This document shows positions 38,979-47,349 of a DNA stretch of 64,000 bases, one piece after another. Under the pieces are notes generated by a model. It ran no database searches and was not told where the DNA came from. It worked only from the letters and a program-made list of their open reading frames with translations. The translations under genes and the position numbers were made by a program. This DNA comes from Candidatus Eremiobacteraceae bacterium (lineage in GTDB: Bacteria; Vulcanimicrobiota; Vulcanimicrobiia; Eremiobacterales; Eremiobacteraceae), in contig DASTCX010000018.1 in assembly GCA_035710745.1 (NCBI GenBank), positions 72,001 through 136,000 of the forward strand, written 5' to 3'. How positions within the stretch are numbered: position 1 is the stretch's first letter; the number at the start of each line of letters is the position of its first letter.

Positions 38979-39332
38979 TCAGCTCTTGCGCTGGTGGAGT
39001 GCGAAGCGGTTCCCTTCCGGATCGGTGACGAAGCACGCCCGGCACATCGGATTGTCGAAGACGTCGCCGATCTCGACGCCCAGTTTCTTCAGACGATCGT
39101 GCTCCGCATCGACATCATCGACTTCGAAGGCCGCGCTGCCCTGAGAGCCCGCTTTGATGCCGATCGACTCGCCGTTGCCGATCCCGAAGGTCGATTCGCC
39201 GACGTCGAATTCGGCCCAGAAGTCGGTGAACATGTCGCCGGGAGTCAAGCCGACGACATCGCGGTAGAACTTGATCGCACCCGGCACGTCTTTGACCGAG
39301 TATGCGATGAACGCCAATCCTTTATACATCAC
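38979..39332 (-). CDS. VOC-superfamily (glyoxalase-like) protein
   Basis: 117 residues, one vicinal-oxygen-chelate domain: FIAYSVKDVPGAIKFYRDVV at the start, AFEVDDVDAEHDRLKKLGVE in the middle, and FVTDPEGNRFALHQRK at the end. The expected metal-binding His/Glu positions are only partly present, so it may be a binding or resistance protein rather than glyoxalase I. Divergent from the OPT transporter across 131 bp. Confidence 0.82.
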   Translation of the reverse strand: MMYKGLAFIAYSVKDVPGAIKFYRDVVGLTPGDMFTDFWAEFDVGESTFGIGNGESIGIKAGSQGSAAFEVDDVDAEHDRLKKLGVEIGDVFDNPMCRACFVTDPEGNRFALHQRKS

Positions 39333-39463
39333 GGCCTTTTCTCGCGGTCGCGCGCGCTACCCTCGACGCGAAAGGCATCGCGCGCGGGCCCGCCCAACGT
39401 GAACCCTCGACCGCGGCCTCACTCGCCGCGCGCTCGCGCGTTGCGCGCTCTCGCCGCGAAAGG

Positions 39464-41455
39464 ATGGCGCCCTTGGCCACCGCGACAGCCTCGCAAGACC
39501 GGGAAGCCCAAATCGAACTCACGTGGCGCGCGATCATCCTTGGCGCGGCGATCACTTTGGTCTTCACCGCGGCGAACGTCTATCTCGGACTCAAGATCGG
39601 CCTCACCTTCGCGACGTCGATCCCCGCCGCCGTCATCTCGATGGCGGTCCTTCGCGCCTTTCGGTCGGCGACGATCTTCGAGAACAACATCGTCCAGACG
39701 GTCGCGTCGGCCGCAGGCACGCTCTCGTCGATCATTTTCGTGCTGCCCGGGCTCGTCATGGTCGGCTGGTGGACTGGCTTCCCATACTGGGAGTCTTTCA
39801 CGATTTGCGTCACGGGCGGCATCCTCGGCGTCATGTACAGCGTGCCGCTGCGGCGCGCGCTCGTCGCGCAATCGGATCTGCCGTATCCTGAAGGCGTCGC
39901 CGCCGCAGAAGTACTCAAGGTCGGCGTCGGTTCGCGCGGCGCGACAGCCGCGTCGATGGACGAGAACAAGAAAGGCCTGCTCACCCTCGTCGTCAGCTCG
40001 ATCGTGTCGGCGGCCTTCGCGCTCGTCGTGGCCTCACGCGTGTTCATCGACACGCTCCAGGGCTATATCCGAGTCGGCATGGGTGCGAGCGGATTCGGCA
40101 TCGGCTTGTCGCTCGCGCTGCTCGGTGCGGGGCACCTCATCGGACTTGCGGTCGGCATGGCGATCTTCGTCGGGCTATTCCTCGCGTGGGGCGTCTTGAC
40201 GCCGCTCTTGACCTCGATGCATCCGATGGTGGGCGACGCCGCCACCGTCGCGACGACCGTCTGGGCACACCAAGTTCGCTTCATCGGGGCGGGCACCATC
40301 GGCATCTCGGCGATCTGGACGATCTTCAGACTCGCAAAGCCGGTGTGGACGGGCGTGACGTCCGCGATCGCCGCGACCCGCGCCCGCACGAAAGCAGGCG
40401 GCGATGCCGGTCTGCCGCGCACCGAGCGCGACCTTTCGATCAGCGTCGTCGGGATCATAAGCCTCGCGTGCTTCATACCTATAGCCGCGCTACTCGCGAT
40501 CTTTCTCAACGGTAGCGCGCTCGCATCGCTGACGGTGCCGCTCGTCGTCGTCGGCGTGCTCTATATCGTCGTCGCGGGATTTTTCGTCGCTGCGGCGTGC
40601 GGCTACATGGCCGGACTCATCGGCTCGTCGAACAGTCCTGTCTCCGGCCTTGGCATCTTGAGCGTCATCGGCGCCTCGCTCGTGCTCGTCGTCGTCGCGA
40701 AGACCGCTGGGCCGGCCGGCGCGCCTGCACTCGTCGCTTATGCATTGTTCGTCACTGCCGTGCTGCTCAACGTCGCGACGATTTCGAACGACAACTTACA
40801 AGACCTTAAGACCGGTCAGCTCGTCGACGCGACGCCTTGGCGCCAGCAGGTCGCACTCATCGCCGGCGTCATCTTCGGCTCGATCGTCATCCCGCCGATA
40901 CTGTCGCTCCTCAACACGGCGTACGGCTTCGGCGCAGGGCCGCACGCGCTGCCCGCACCGCAGGCGACGCTCATCTCGGCGCTCGCGAAGGGCGTTATCG
41001 AAGGGCAAATCGATTGGGGGCTTATCGGCACGGGTGTGCTCATCGGCATCGGCATCATCATCTTCGACGAGGTCCTTCGCGCCACGACGAAATGGCAGCT
41101 GCCGCCGCTGGCCGTCGGCCTCGGCATCTACTTACCCGCTTCGACGACCGCGGGCGCGGTTGTCGGCGCCGTCGTCGGATATGCGTACAACCGTTGGGTC
41201 GCGGGCAAGCCGTTCGGCGAGGTCGCACGCCGGCTCGGCGTGCTGGTCGCCTCTGGTTTCATCGTCGGTGAGAGCCTGTTCGGCGTCGTCAACGCGGGCG
41301 TCATCGTCGCCTCGAAGAACTCGACTCCGTTCGCGGTCGTCGGCGATTCGTTCGCATCCGCGTCGAATTGGCTCGGCGCATTGGCGTTCATCGTGTGCGT
41401 CTACGCCACGTATCGCTGGACCGCCGGTCTCGCAAGCAAGTCTCCTACGTCGTAA
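39464..41455 (+). CDS. OPT-family oligopeptide (metal-chelate) transporter
   Basis: 663-residue integral membrane protein with about 14-16 hydrophobic segments. Family features: ANVYLGLKIGLTFATSIPAA near residue 40, ENNIVQTVASAAGTLSSI (about 76), DLPYPEGVAAAEVLKVG (about 140) and KPFGEVARRLGVLVASGFIV near the end. OPT proteins import oligopeptides or peptide-like metal chelates by proton symport. AAAGG touches the ATG; a TTG 9 bases on (39473) would have better spacing and is an alternative start. Confidence 0.92.
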   Translation: MAPLATATASQDREAQIELTWRAIILGAAITLVFTAANVYLGLKIGLTFATSIPAAVISMAVLRAFRSATIFENNIVQTVASAAGTLSSIIFVLPGLVMVGWWTGFPYWESFTICVTGGILGVMYSVPLRRALVAQSDLPYPEGVAAAEVLKVGVGSRGATAASMDENKKGLLTLVVSSIVSAAFALVVASRVFIDTLQGYIRVGMGASGFGIGLSLALLGAGHLIGLAVGMAIFVGLFLAWGVLTPLLTSMHPMVGDAATVATTVWAHQVRFIGAGTIGISAIWTIFRLAKPVWTGVTSAIAATRARTKAGGDAGLPRTERDLSISVVGIISLACFIPIAALLAIFLNGSALASLTVPLVVVGVLYIVVAGFFVAAACGYMAGLIGSSNSPVSGLGILSVIGASLVLVVVAKTAGPAGAPALVAYALFVTAVLLNVATISNDNLQDLKTGQLVDATPWRQQVALIAGVIFGSIVIPPILSLLNTAYGFGAGPHALPAPQATLISALAKGVIEGQIDWGLIGTGVLIGIGIIIFDEVLRATTKWQLPPLAVGLGIYLPASTTAGAVVGAVVGYAYNRWVAGKPFGEVARRLGVLVASGFIVGESLFGVVNAGVIVASKNSTPFAVVGDSFASASNWLGALAFIVCVYATYRWTAGLASKSPTS

Positions 41456-41493
41456 GGAAAGCACGAGTAGTCGTCTAAGACGGCGGTCCGCCC

Positions 41494-41578
41494 GGAGGGG
41501 TGGCGGAGCGGTTTAACGCGGCGGTCTTGAAAACCGTTGAGGCGCAAGTCTCCGTAGGTTCGAATCCTACCCCCTCCG
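41494..41578 (+). tRNA. tRNA-Ser (anticodon UGA)
   Basis: Class II cloverleaf: acceptor GGAGGGG with CCCCTCC, anticodon arm GCGGT-CTTGAAA-ACCGT (anticodon TGA at 41528-41530), long variable arm GAGGCGCAAGTCTCC, T arm GTAGG-TTCGAAT-CCTAC and discriminator G. CCA is not encoded. It lies 31 bp before the cNMP reductase gene. Confidence 0.97.
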
Positions 41579-41609
41579 TTCTATTCGCATTTACGCCGAG
41601 GTTCCGCTC

Positions 41610-43265
41610 ATGGTCACGATCGCCGAGCTGCGCACTATTCCGCTTTTCGAAGGCGTCGCTGACCGCGATCTCGAGCAGCTCGCCAATGCTGTCGCTGACA
41701 TCCGACTTCTCGCGGGCGAATACGTCGCCCACGAAGGTGAGGGTCGCGCGCTCATCATCGTCTTGGAGGGGCGCGGCGAGGTCCTCAAAACGGTCGACGG
41801 CATCGAACGCGTCATCGGTGTCCGCCGGCCGGGGGACTTCTTCGGCGAAGTCCCCATCGCACTCAACGTGCCGTTCGCCGCGAGCTTGCGGGCCGGAGAA
41901 CCGTCGCGCGTCATCAGCATCGAGCCGAAGGACTACCACGCGCTCGCCGCTTCGTCACCGGCCGTTTCCGCGAGGGTTGGAGCATCTGCGCTGGATCGGA
42001 TCGGCGGTCTACAGGATGTCGCGTCCGAACCGAGCGCTCCCGAGCTTATGGTCGTCGCTCCGCGATGGGATCCGAAAGGCCACGAGCTTCGCGACTTTCT
42101 CCATCGGAATCAAGTGGCGTACACATCGGTCACTCCCGACGATCCGAGTGCTGCGACGCTCGCTGAAGCGGCAACCGGTCCGTATCCCGTCGTTCGGCTT
42201 CGCGACGGATCCACTGCCGTCGCCCCATCGCGACGCGATATCGCCAGAGCTGTCGGCTTGTCGATCGCGCCGAAGGGACGCGAGTACGACGTCGTCATCA
42301 TCGGCGGCGGACCCGCCGGCATGGCGGCGGCGGTGTATGGGGCATCTGAGGGGTTGAACACTGTGCTCATAGAGCGCCAAGCGCCGGGCGGTCAGGCCGG
42401 GCAGTCGTCACGGATCGAGAACTATCTCGGTTTCCCCGTCGGTGTCTCCGGCGATGAGCTCGCGAGCCGAGCCCTAAGGCAAGCTCGACGTTTCGGCGCC
42501 GAGATCGTCGTGACTCGCGACGTGACAGGCGTCGACCCTCGGTCTCGAGTTATCGAGCTCGACGGCGGCGACCGCCTAAGCGCTCGTACGATCATCATCG
42601 CTGTGGGCGTCACGTACCGCCGGCTCGCGGTCGAGTCATGCGACCGCTTCACTGGGCGAGGCGTATTCTACGGCGCTGCACGGAGCGAGGCGAGCTCGAC
42701 GCAAGGTCAAGACATCTTCTTGGTCGGCGCCGGCAATTCGGCGGGTCAGGCCGCACTCTTCTTCGCGAATCACGCTCGTTCGGTGACGCTTCTCGTCCGC
42801 GGCGACGCGCTCGAGAAGAGTATGTCGTACTACCTTATCGAGGAGATGAGGACGAAACCGAATATCAGCGTCGAGCTGCGATCGGAAGTCGCGGACGCCC
42901 ATGGCGACGATCACCTCGAGGCGGTGGACGTCGTCGACCACGCGACGGGGAAGATCGCCCGCCGTGCGGCGGCCGCACTGTTCGTCTTCGTCGGCGCCAA
43001 CGCCGACACGTCGTGGCTACCGCAAGAGATCGCTCGCGACTCGCGCGGGTTCGTGCTCACCGGGGCGGACGCGAGCAAGTCCGGCTCCTGGGAGCTAGAG
43101 CGTCAGCCGCATCTGCTCGAGACGTCGGTTCCCGGAATATTCGCCGCGGGCGACATCCGCGCCGGATCGATCAAGCGCGTCGCGGCGGGCGTCGGCGAAG
43201 GCAGTATGGCGATCGCGTTCGTGCATCAGTATTTGCAAGAACGTCAAGCGGAGCGGGCGGTGTGA
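41610..43265 (+). CDS. cyclic-nucleotide-binding domain + thioredoxin-fold + thioredoxin-reductase-like FAD protein
   Basis: 551 residues in three parts: cNMP-binding domain (about 1-125, with EGRALIIVLEGRGEV and PGDFFGEVP), a thioredoxin/glutaredoxin-like domain without cysteines (about 145-220), and a TrxR-like flavoprotein (VVIIGGGPAGMAAAVYG about 230; FLVGAGNSAGQAALFF about 371; GIFAAGDIRAGSIKRVAAGV near the C-terminus). The usual redox site CATC is replaced by YGAARSEA, and only one cysteine (VESCDRF) exists in the whole chain. It may use NAD(P)H and FAD with a partner other than thioredoxin. Cyclic nucleotide control is inference. Confidence 0.87.
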   Translation: MVTIAELRTIPLFEGVADRDLEQLANAVADIRLLAGEYVAHEGEGRALIIVLEGRGEVLKTVDGIERVIGVRRPGDFFGEVPIALNVPFAASLRAGEPSRVISIEPKDYHALAASSPAVSARVGASALDRIGGLQDVASEPSAPELMVVAPRWDPKGHELRDFLHRNQVAYTSVTPDDPSAATLAEAATGPYPVVRLRDGSTAVAPSRRDIARAVGLSIAPKGREYDVVIIGGGPAGMAAAVYGASEGLNTVLIERQAPGGQAGQSSRIENYLGFPVGVSGDELASRALRQARRFGAEIVVTRDVTGVDPRSRVIELDGGDRLSARTIIIAVGVTYRRLAVESCDRFTGRGVFYGAARSEASSTQGQDIFLVGAGNSAGQAALFFANHARSVTLLVRGDALEKSMSYYLIEEMRTKPNISVELRSEVADAHGDDHLEAVDVVDHATGKIARRAAAALFVFVGANADTSWLPQEIARDSRGFVLTGADASKSGSWELERQPHLLETSVPGIFAAGDIRAGSIKRVAAGVGEGSMAIAFVHQYLQERQAERAV

Positions 43266-43269
43266 CGGC

Positions 43270-43677
43270 CTAGCGGAAGCGCGCGGACGAGTAGGCGACG
43301 CCGCCCTCGGCCTTGAGGCGGAGTTGCGCCGCGACGTAGCGGCGCAGCGCTTCTGCGTCTTGATCGCGCAGCCCGACGAAGCGGACGCCGTAATCGATGT
43401 GAAGTTGACCTTGACGCGGCCGGATCGAGACGATGCGGCAGACCGCCTGGATCTTGACGCCGTATGCCGTCTCGACGATGATCGTCAAGACGTCGCTCTT
43501 CGTCAGGCGCATCGGTGTCGAGATGCGCGCGCCGCCGGCGGCGAGATCTTCCAACAAAACCGAATGGACCGCACCGTCGCGCGCTAGACGCGCATCGACA
43601 CGGACTTCGACCGGGATGCGTGCGCTCGAGCGCGATGTGCGATTTTTTTGCGCGTTGAGACCGTCGAAGATTCCCAT
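43270..43677 (-). CDS. PilZ-domain protein, degenerate binding motif
   Basis: 135 residues from ATG 43677 (a GTG at 43692 would add five). PilZ fold with the RxxxR-like RSSAR in the N-terminal strand and LEDLAAGGARIST where the c-di-GMP motif DxSxxG should be; Ser is replaced by Ala, so binding may be weak. YGVRFVGLRDQDAEALRRYV closes the fold. The end overlaps nothing; it is convergent with the cNMP reductase. Likely pairs with the neighbouring PilZ gene. Confidence 0.82.
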   Translation of the reverse strand: MGIFDGLNAQKNRTSRSSARIPVEVRVDARLARDGAVHSVLLEDLAAGGARISTPMRLTKSDVLTIIVETAYGVKIQAVCRIVSIRPRQGQLHIDYGVRFVGLRDQDAEALRRYVAAQLRLKAEGGVAYSSARFR

Positions 43678-43725
43678 CGCAACATAGGACACCCCATGCC
43701 GCGGAATTGTGACGTCACATCCAGT

Positions 43726-44139
43726 TCATATGAACGCTGCGGCCGTGTGGCGCGCGTCGTCGCGCGCGGCGACGAACGTGCCCAGCCGTTCTAGGTCTCC
43801 TGGTCTGACGCGCACGAACTGGACACCGTAGTCGCTATGGATGCGACCAGGCTTCTGGCGCGCGAAGATGACGGAACACCCGAGGGTGAATGAAGCGCCG
43901 CGCCCCGCGGCGATCGTAAGCGTCAGGTCCTCGCCTCGCGCGAAACGCTGCTCCGACGAGATGCGCGCGCCGCCGACCGACAGATCGTAGATGATGACGG
44001 TGTTCTTGCTCTGATCTTTTGCGCGATAGAGATCGGCGCGCTCTTCCATAGAGATGCGTTTGGAAGCGCGGGGACGCCTGAACGCCGCGCGGTTGACTCG
44101 GCGCTTCCCAACGCCGAACAGCGCGTCCAAGAAACTCAT
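43726..44139 (-). CDS. PilZ-domain protein with intact c-di-GMP motif
   Basis: 137 residues. N-terminal RASKR (RxxxR) and YDLSVGGARISSEQ (DxSxxG) form a full c-di-GMP-binding set, then a PilZ barrel with YGVQFVRVRPGDLERLGTFV. It is 48 bp upstream of the second PilZ gene on the same strand. Possible target is surface motility through type IV pili, since pilT is present elsewhere in the window; that link is inference. Confidence 0.85.
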   Translation of the reverse strand: MSFLDALFGVGKRRVNRAAFRRPRASKRISMEERADLYRAKDQSKNTVIIYDLSVGGARISSEQRFARGEDLTLTIAAGRGASFTLGCSVIFARQKPGRIHSDYGVQFVRVRPGDLERLGTFVAARDDARHTAAAFI

Positions 44140-44186
44140 GACTGGGATGATTTGGCCCAGCGCGGCGACGAAACCTCGGGCCGTCC

Positions 44187-44465
44187 ATGGGCCGTCTACA
44201 TGCGATCATACGAGGGAGCGTCCAAGGCGTATTTTTCAGGGCGTCCGTCGTCGAGCAGGCTCGGTCGCTCGGCCTCGTCGGCTGGGTCCGTAATCGCCAC
44301 GACGGCTCGGTCGAATGCGTCGCGGAAGGCGATCCCGAGAGCCTGCTCGCCCTTCGGGCCTATTGTGAAAATGGGCCGCCCGGCGCGCGCGTCGTGAGCG
44401 TCGAGACGATCGACGAACCCGAGACGGGCGGATTCACTTCGTTCGCGATGCGCTCAAGCGGGTAA
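44187..44465 (+). CDS. acyP: acylphosphatase
   Basis: 92-residue alpha/beta sandwich enzyme hydrolysing acyl phosphates. Catalytic motif GSVQGVFFRASV (Arg) near residue 10 and GWVRNRHDGSVECVAEG (Asn) near residue 32 are both present. The FF in GVFFR replaces the usual GF. Its 3' end overlaps the convergent MocA-like gene by 32 bp. Confidence 0.94.
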   Translation: MGRLHAIIRGSVQGVFFRASVVEQARSLGLVGWVRNRHDGSVECVAEGDPESLLALRAYCENGPPGARVVSVETIDEPETGGFTSFAMRSSG

Positions 44466-45051
44466 GGTCGCGGCGGCGATCGACGTCGGCGAACGCCGAG
44501 GGGGTCGATGCATCGACGAGGGTTACGCGATCGCGGTTCAGGACCGTACCCTTCGCGCCTCGATCGCCGCTCAGGCGGGCGAGCTTGGCGTACATCGATC
44601 GCGGGAAGATCGCGGGCGAGCCCCACACGCTTCCGCTTCGCAATGCCGCAGGGCGATCTTGATTGTCGAGCCAGGCGGCGATCAGCGCGTCTATATCTGT
44701 GACGTTGATGAGCGGCGCATCGGCGAGCATGAGCACGAACGCGTCTTCGTGCGCGTGGGTCGCCGCTGCTAGCGCGATCGACGAACCGATCCCGGTCGCC
44801 CACCGATCATTCGAATAGACCGCCAGCCGTCGCGGATCGACCGCGGCGAGAACGCGATCGACGGCCGCGCCCACGATGAGGCTGCAACACGAAGCGCGCG
44901 ACGCAGCGGCTGCGTCGATCGCGTGCTGTGCCAGCGGTTTGCCTGCCGTCATCGCGACGAGCTTTTCACCCGGCGCGCCGAAGCGACTCCCGGCTCCAGC
45001 GGCGAGCACCGCACATCCGATCGCGCGGACTGCGCCGCGGCGATCACGCAT
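44434..45051 (-). CDS. MobA/MocA-like nucleotidyltransferase (molybdenum cofactor cytidylyl/guanylyltransferase family)
   Basis: 205 residues. N-terminal nucleotide-binding loop AVLAAGAGSRFGAPGEKLVA (about 14-33), RWATGIGSSIALAA (about 83) and DAFVLMLADAPLI (about 103) define the MobA-like NTP transferase group; the lay-out is closest to MocA/NboR-type cytidylyl transferases that make MCD for molybdo-hydroxylases. This fits the two MoeA proteins elsewhere in the window, though no molybdenum hydroxylase gene is near. ATG overlaps the inositol phosphatase stop by 8 bp. Confidence 0.85.
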   Translation of the reverse strand: MRDRRGAVRAIGCAVLAAGAGSRFGAPGEKLVAMTAGKPLAQHAIDAAAASRASCCSLIVGAAVDRVLAAVDPRRLAVYSNDRWATGIGSSIALAAATHAHEDAFVLMLADAPLINVTDIDALIAAWLDNQDRPAALRSGSVWGSPAIFPRSMYAKLARLSGDRGAKGTVLNRDRVTLVDASTPSAFADVDRRRDLTRLSASRTK

Positions 45052-45847
45052 ACTTCGCGACCACCTCGATCATCCGATCGTGGATCTTGCCATTGCTGGC
45101 GACGAGTCGACCGCCATCGAGCGAGAACGCTTCGCCGCGGTAGCCGCTGACGCGTCCACCCGCTTCCGTGCAGATGAGCGCACCTGCCGCGACATCCCAT
45201 GCGTGCAGACCAGGTTCCCAGAATCCGTCGAAGCGGCCGCAGGCGACGTAGCATAGATCGAGCGCCGCCGATCCATCGCGCCGTATCGCGCGTGTGATCT
45301 GCAAGAAGTCGCCGAACGGATGGATATTCGATAGCGGATCGTCGACTCGATGCGCGGGAAAACCGGTGACAAGCATCGCGGCGCTTGCGTCGTCGCACGA
45401 TGAAACGCGTATCCGACCGCCGTTGCACGTCGCGCCGCTGCCGCGTTCCGCCGAGAACAGCTCGTCTGCCATCGGGTCGAAGACGCAGCCGAGTTCGACG
45501 ACGCCTTCGCGCTCGAAGGCGATCGACACCGAGAAGCATCGATAACCGTGCGCGTAGTTCGTCGTGCCGTCGAGCGGATCGACTATCCAGCGGCCGCGGC
45601 TCGGATCGCCGCTCGAGCCGGTCTCTTCGCCGAGAAACGCTTCGCCGTGGAAGGCTTCCGAGAGGATAGAACGGATGAGCTTTTCGCTCTTCGTGTCCGC
45701 GTCGGTGACGAGATTCGTCCGGACGTCCTTCGAACGGACGTGCATTTCGGTCCCGAGCATCGAACGGAGCAGCGCGCCCGCCTCGCGTGCTGCGCGAGAT
45801 GCGACGTCCATACGACGGTCCACGTCCGCCACTTGGCGCGGCGGCAT
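45044..45847 (-). CDS. inositol monophosphatase family protein
   Basis: 267 residues; Mg2+-dependent phosphatase of the IMPase/SuhB/FBPase family. Metal-binding motifs: FLGEETG (about 71), WIVDPLDGTTNY (about 87-98) and the C-terminal GLHAWDVAAGALICTEAGG (about 215). The substrate could be inositol phosphate, NADP or 3'-phosphoadenosine phosphate. The first 12 residues are not conserved, so a start at the second Met is possible. Confidence 0.92.
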   Translation of the reverse strand: MPPRQVADVDRRMDVASRAAREAGALLRSMLGTEMHVRSKDVRTNLVTDADTKSEKLIRSILSEAFHGEAFLGEETGSSGDPSRGRWIVDPLDGTTNYAHGYRCFSVSIAFEREGVVELGCVFDPMADELFSAERGSGATCNGGRIRVSSCDDASAAMLVTGFPAHRVDDPLSNIHPFGDFLQITRAIRRDGSAALDLCYVACGRFDGFWEPGLHAWDVAAGALICTEAGGRVSGYRGEAFSLDGGRLVASNGKIHDRMIEVVAKYA

Positions 45848-45883
45848 GATTGTTCATTCAGCGGCTGGAAAGACGCATGTATC

Positions 45884-47212
45884 ATGCTCGAAACGCGTTC
45901 GCAGATCCCCGACTACGAGCTTCCCGGTCCGGCCGCAGCCGAAGTCGTCAAGCGCGAAACCGCGCTCATGACGACCGGCACGAAGACCGCACCGGTCGCC
46001 GTGAAGACCGCGAAGGGCCTCTTGCTCGAGGACGTGGACGGCAACGTCTTCCTCGACTTCACGAGCGGTATGGTCGCCGCCGTCGGCCACTCGCACCCGA
46101 AAGTCGCGCAGGCGATCGCGGATCAGGCGCAGCGATGGCTCTTCATCAATAGCCCCGACTTCTATTCGCCGCTCGCGGCGGAAGTGGCGGAGCGTCTAGC
46201 GCGTCTCGTGCCGGGTACGGCCGGAAAAAAAGTCTTCCTGTGCAACAGCGGCGCCGAGGCGAACGAGGCCGCCATCAAGGCGACGCGGTGGAACAACCCG
46301 ACGCGCAAGCGCCTCATCGGTTACATCGGTGCGTTTCATGGGCGGACGATGGGTGCGAACGCGCTCACCGCGAGCAAGATCGCGCAGCGCGCGCGCTTCA
46401 CGCCGAACATGCCGGACGTCCATCACGTGCCTTTTGCGACGTGCTACCGCTGTCCGTACAAGATGACATACCCGAGCTGCGACATATGGTGTGCGCGCAT
46501 CCTCGAAGAGCTCTACTTCAAGCAGCTCATACCGCCGGACGAAGTGTCGGCGATCTTCGTCGAGCCTATCCAAGGCGAAGGCGGCTACATCGTGCCGCCG
46601 CCGGAGTTCGTGCAGATCGTCCGCGACATCGCGAACCGCTACGGCATCCCGTACGTCGACGACGAAGTGCAAGCAGGCATGGGCAAGAGCGGCAAGATGC
46701 TCGCGATCGAGCATCACGGCGTCACGGCGAATTGCACGTCGATCGGCAAGGCCCTCGGGTCCGGCGTCGCGGTTGCGGCGCAAGTGCTCGACGCGAACCT
46801 CGACTTCGGCGTCCAGGGCGCGCATTCGAACACGTTTGGCGGCAACGGCATCGCGCTGGCGGCCGCCAAGGCGACGCTCGACGTCTTCGAGGAGGAGCAC
46901 CTCGTCGACCGCGCGGCCGAGCTCGGCGCATATCTCTTCGATCGCCTGCTCGAACTTCAGAAGAGTTTCCCGGCGATCGGCGACGTTCGGGGCAAAGGCC
47001 TCATGCTCGCGATCGATTTCGTCGTCGATCGAAAGTCTCGGACCCCCGATCCGGCCCATCGAGACCGCGTCCTCGAGGGCTGCTTCAGGCACGGACTCAT
47101 GTTGCTGCCGTGCGGCTTCTCCGCGATCCGCTTCACGCCGGCGCTCGTCGTCGAGCGCGAGCAGATCGATCGTGCTATCGCGGTCCTCGACAAAGCGATC
47201 AGGGAAGCCTGA
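45884..47212 (+). CDS. class III aminotransferase (4-aminobutyrate/acetylornithine type)
   Basis: 442 residues, PLP-dependent. NSGAEANEAAIKATR (about 122), FHGRTMGANALT, VEPIQGEGGYIVPP (about 227), VDDEVQAGMGKSG and CTSIGKALGSGVA (Schiff-base Lys, about 290) are all present. The stretch YRCPYKMTYPSCDIWC with four Cys (about 190) is typical of the gabT/ornithine-type aminotransferases of Deinococcus and archaea. Start ATG at 45884 with GGAAAG 11 nt upstream. The reverse neighbour is the inositol phosphatase. Confidence 0.9.
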   Translation: MLETRSQIPDYELPGPAAAEVVKRETALMTTGTKTAPVAVKTAKGLLLEDVDGNVFLDFTSGMVAAVGHSHPKVAQAIADQAQRWLFINSPDFYSPLAAEVAERLARLVPGTAGKKVFLCNSGAEANEAAIKATRWNNPTRKRLIGYIGAFHGRTMGANALTASKIAQRARFTPNMPDVHHVPFATCYRCPYKMTYPSCDIWCARILEELYFKQLIPPDEVSAIFVEPIQGEGGYIVPPPEFVQIVRDIANRYGIPYVDDEVQAGMGKSGKMLAIEHHGVTANCTSIGKALGSGVAVAAQVLDANLDFGVQGAHSNTFGGNGIALAAAKATLDVFEEEHLVDRAAELGAYLFDRLLELQKSFPAIGDVRGKGLMLAIDFVVDRKSRTPDPAHRDRVLEGCFRHGLMLLPCGFSAIRFTPALVVEREQIDRAIAVLDKAIREA

Positions 47213-47245
47213 CCGCGGCGGTCGAGATGAATCTCGACCGCTCCC
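47211..47245 (+). repeat. family A repeat copy 7
   Basis: Begins within the aminotransferase stop codon (TGACCGCGGCGG...) and ends CTCGACCGCTCCC; middle GATGAAT. Separates the aminotransferase from the promoter of the Mg2+ module. Confidence 0.8.
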
Positions 47246-47296
47246 TAATCGAGAAAATCGACTCGCCCTTCGGGGCATGACAATAGCGACGGTGGC

Positions 47297-47326
47297 TTGC
47301 CCTGGCGCTGGTTTATTAAGTACAAT
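47297..47326 (+). promoter_or_regulatory. sigma-70-type promoter for the MgtE-N/NRAMP operon
   Basis: TTGCCC at 47297-47302 and TACAAT at 47321-47326 with an 18-base spacer, ending 23 bp before the GTG start; GGAGG follows in the leader. Sequence match only. Confidence 0.5.
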
Positions 47327-47349
47327 GGCGCTAGAGGAGGGCGTGCGCG

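Noticed and set aside
41456-41493. Imperfect hairpin GTCGTC/GACGGC between the OPT gene and tRNA-Ser
   Set aside because: Contains mismatch and no T tract; might be processing signal but cannot be supported.
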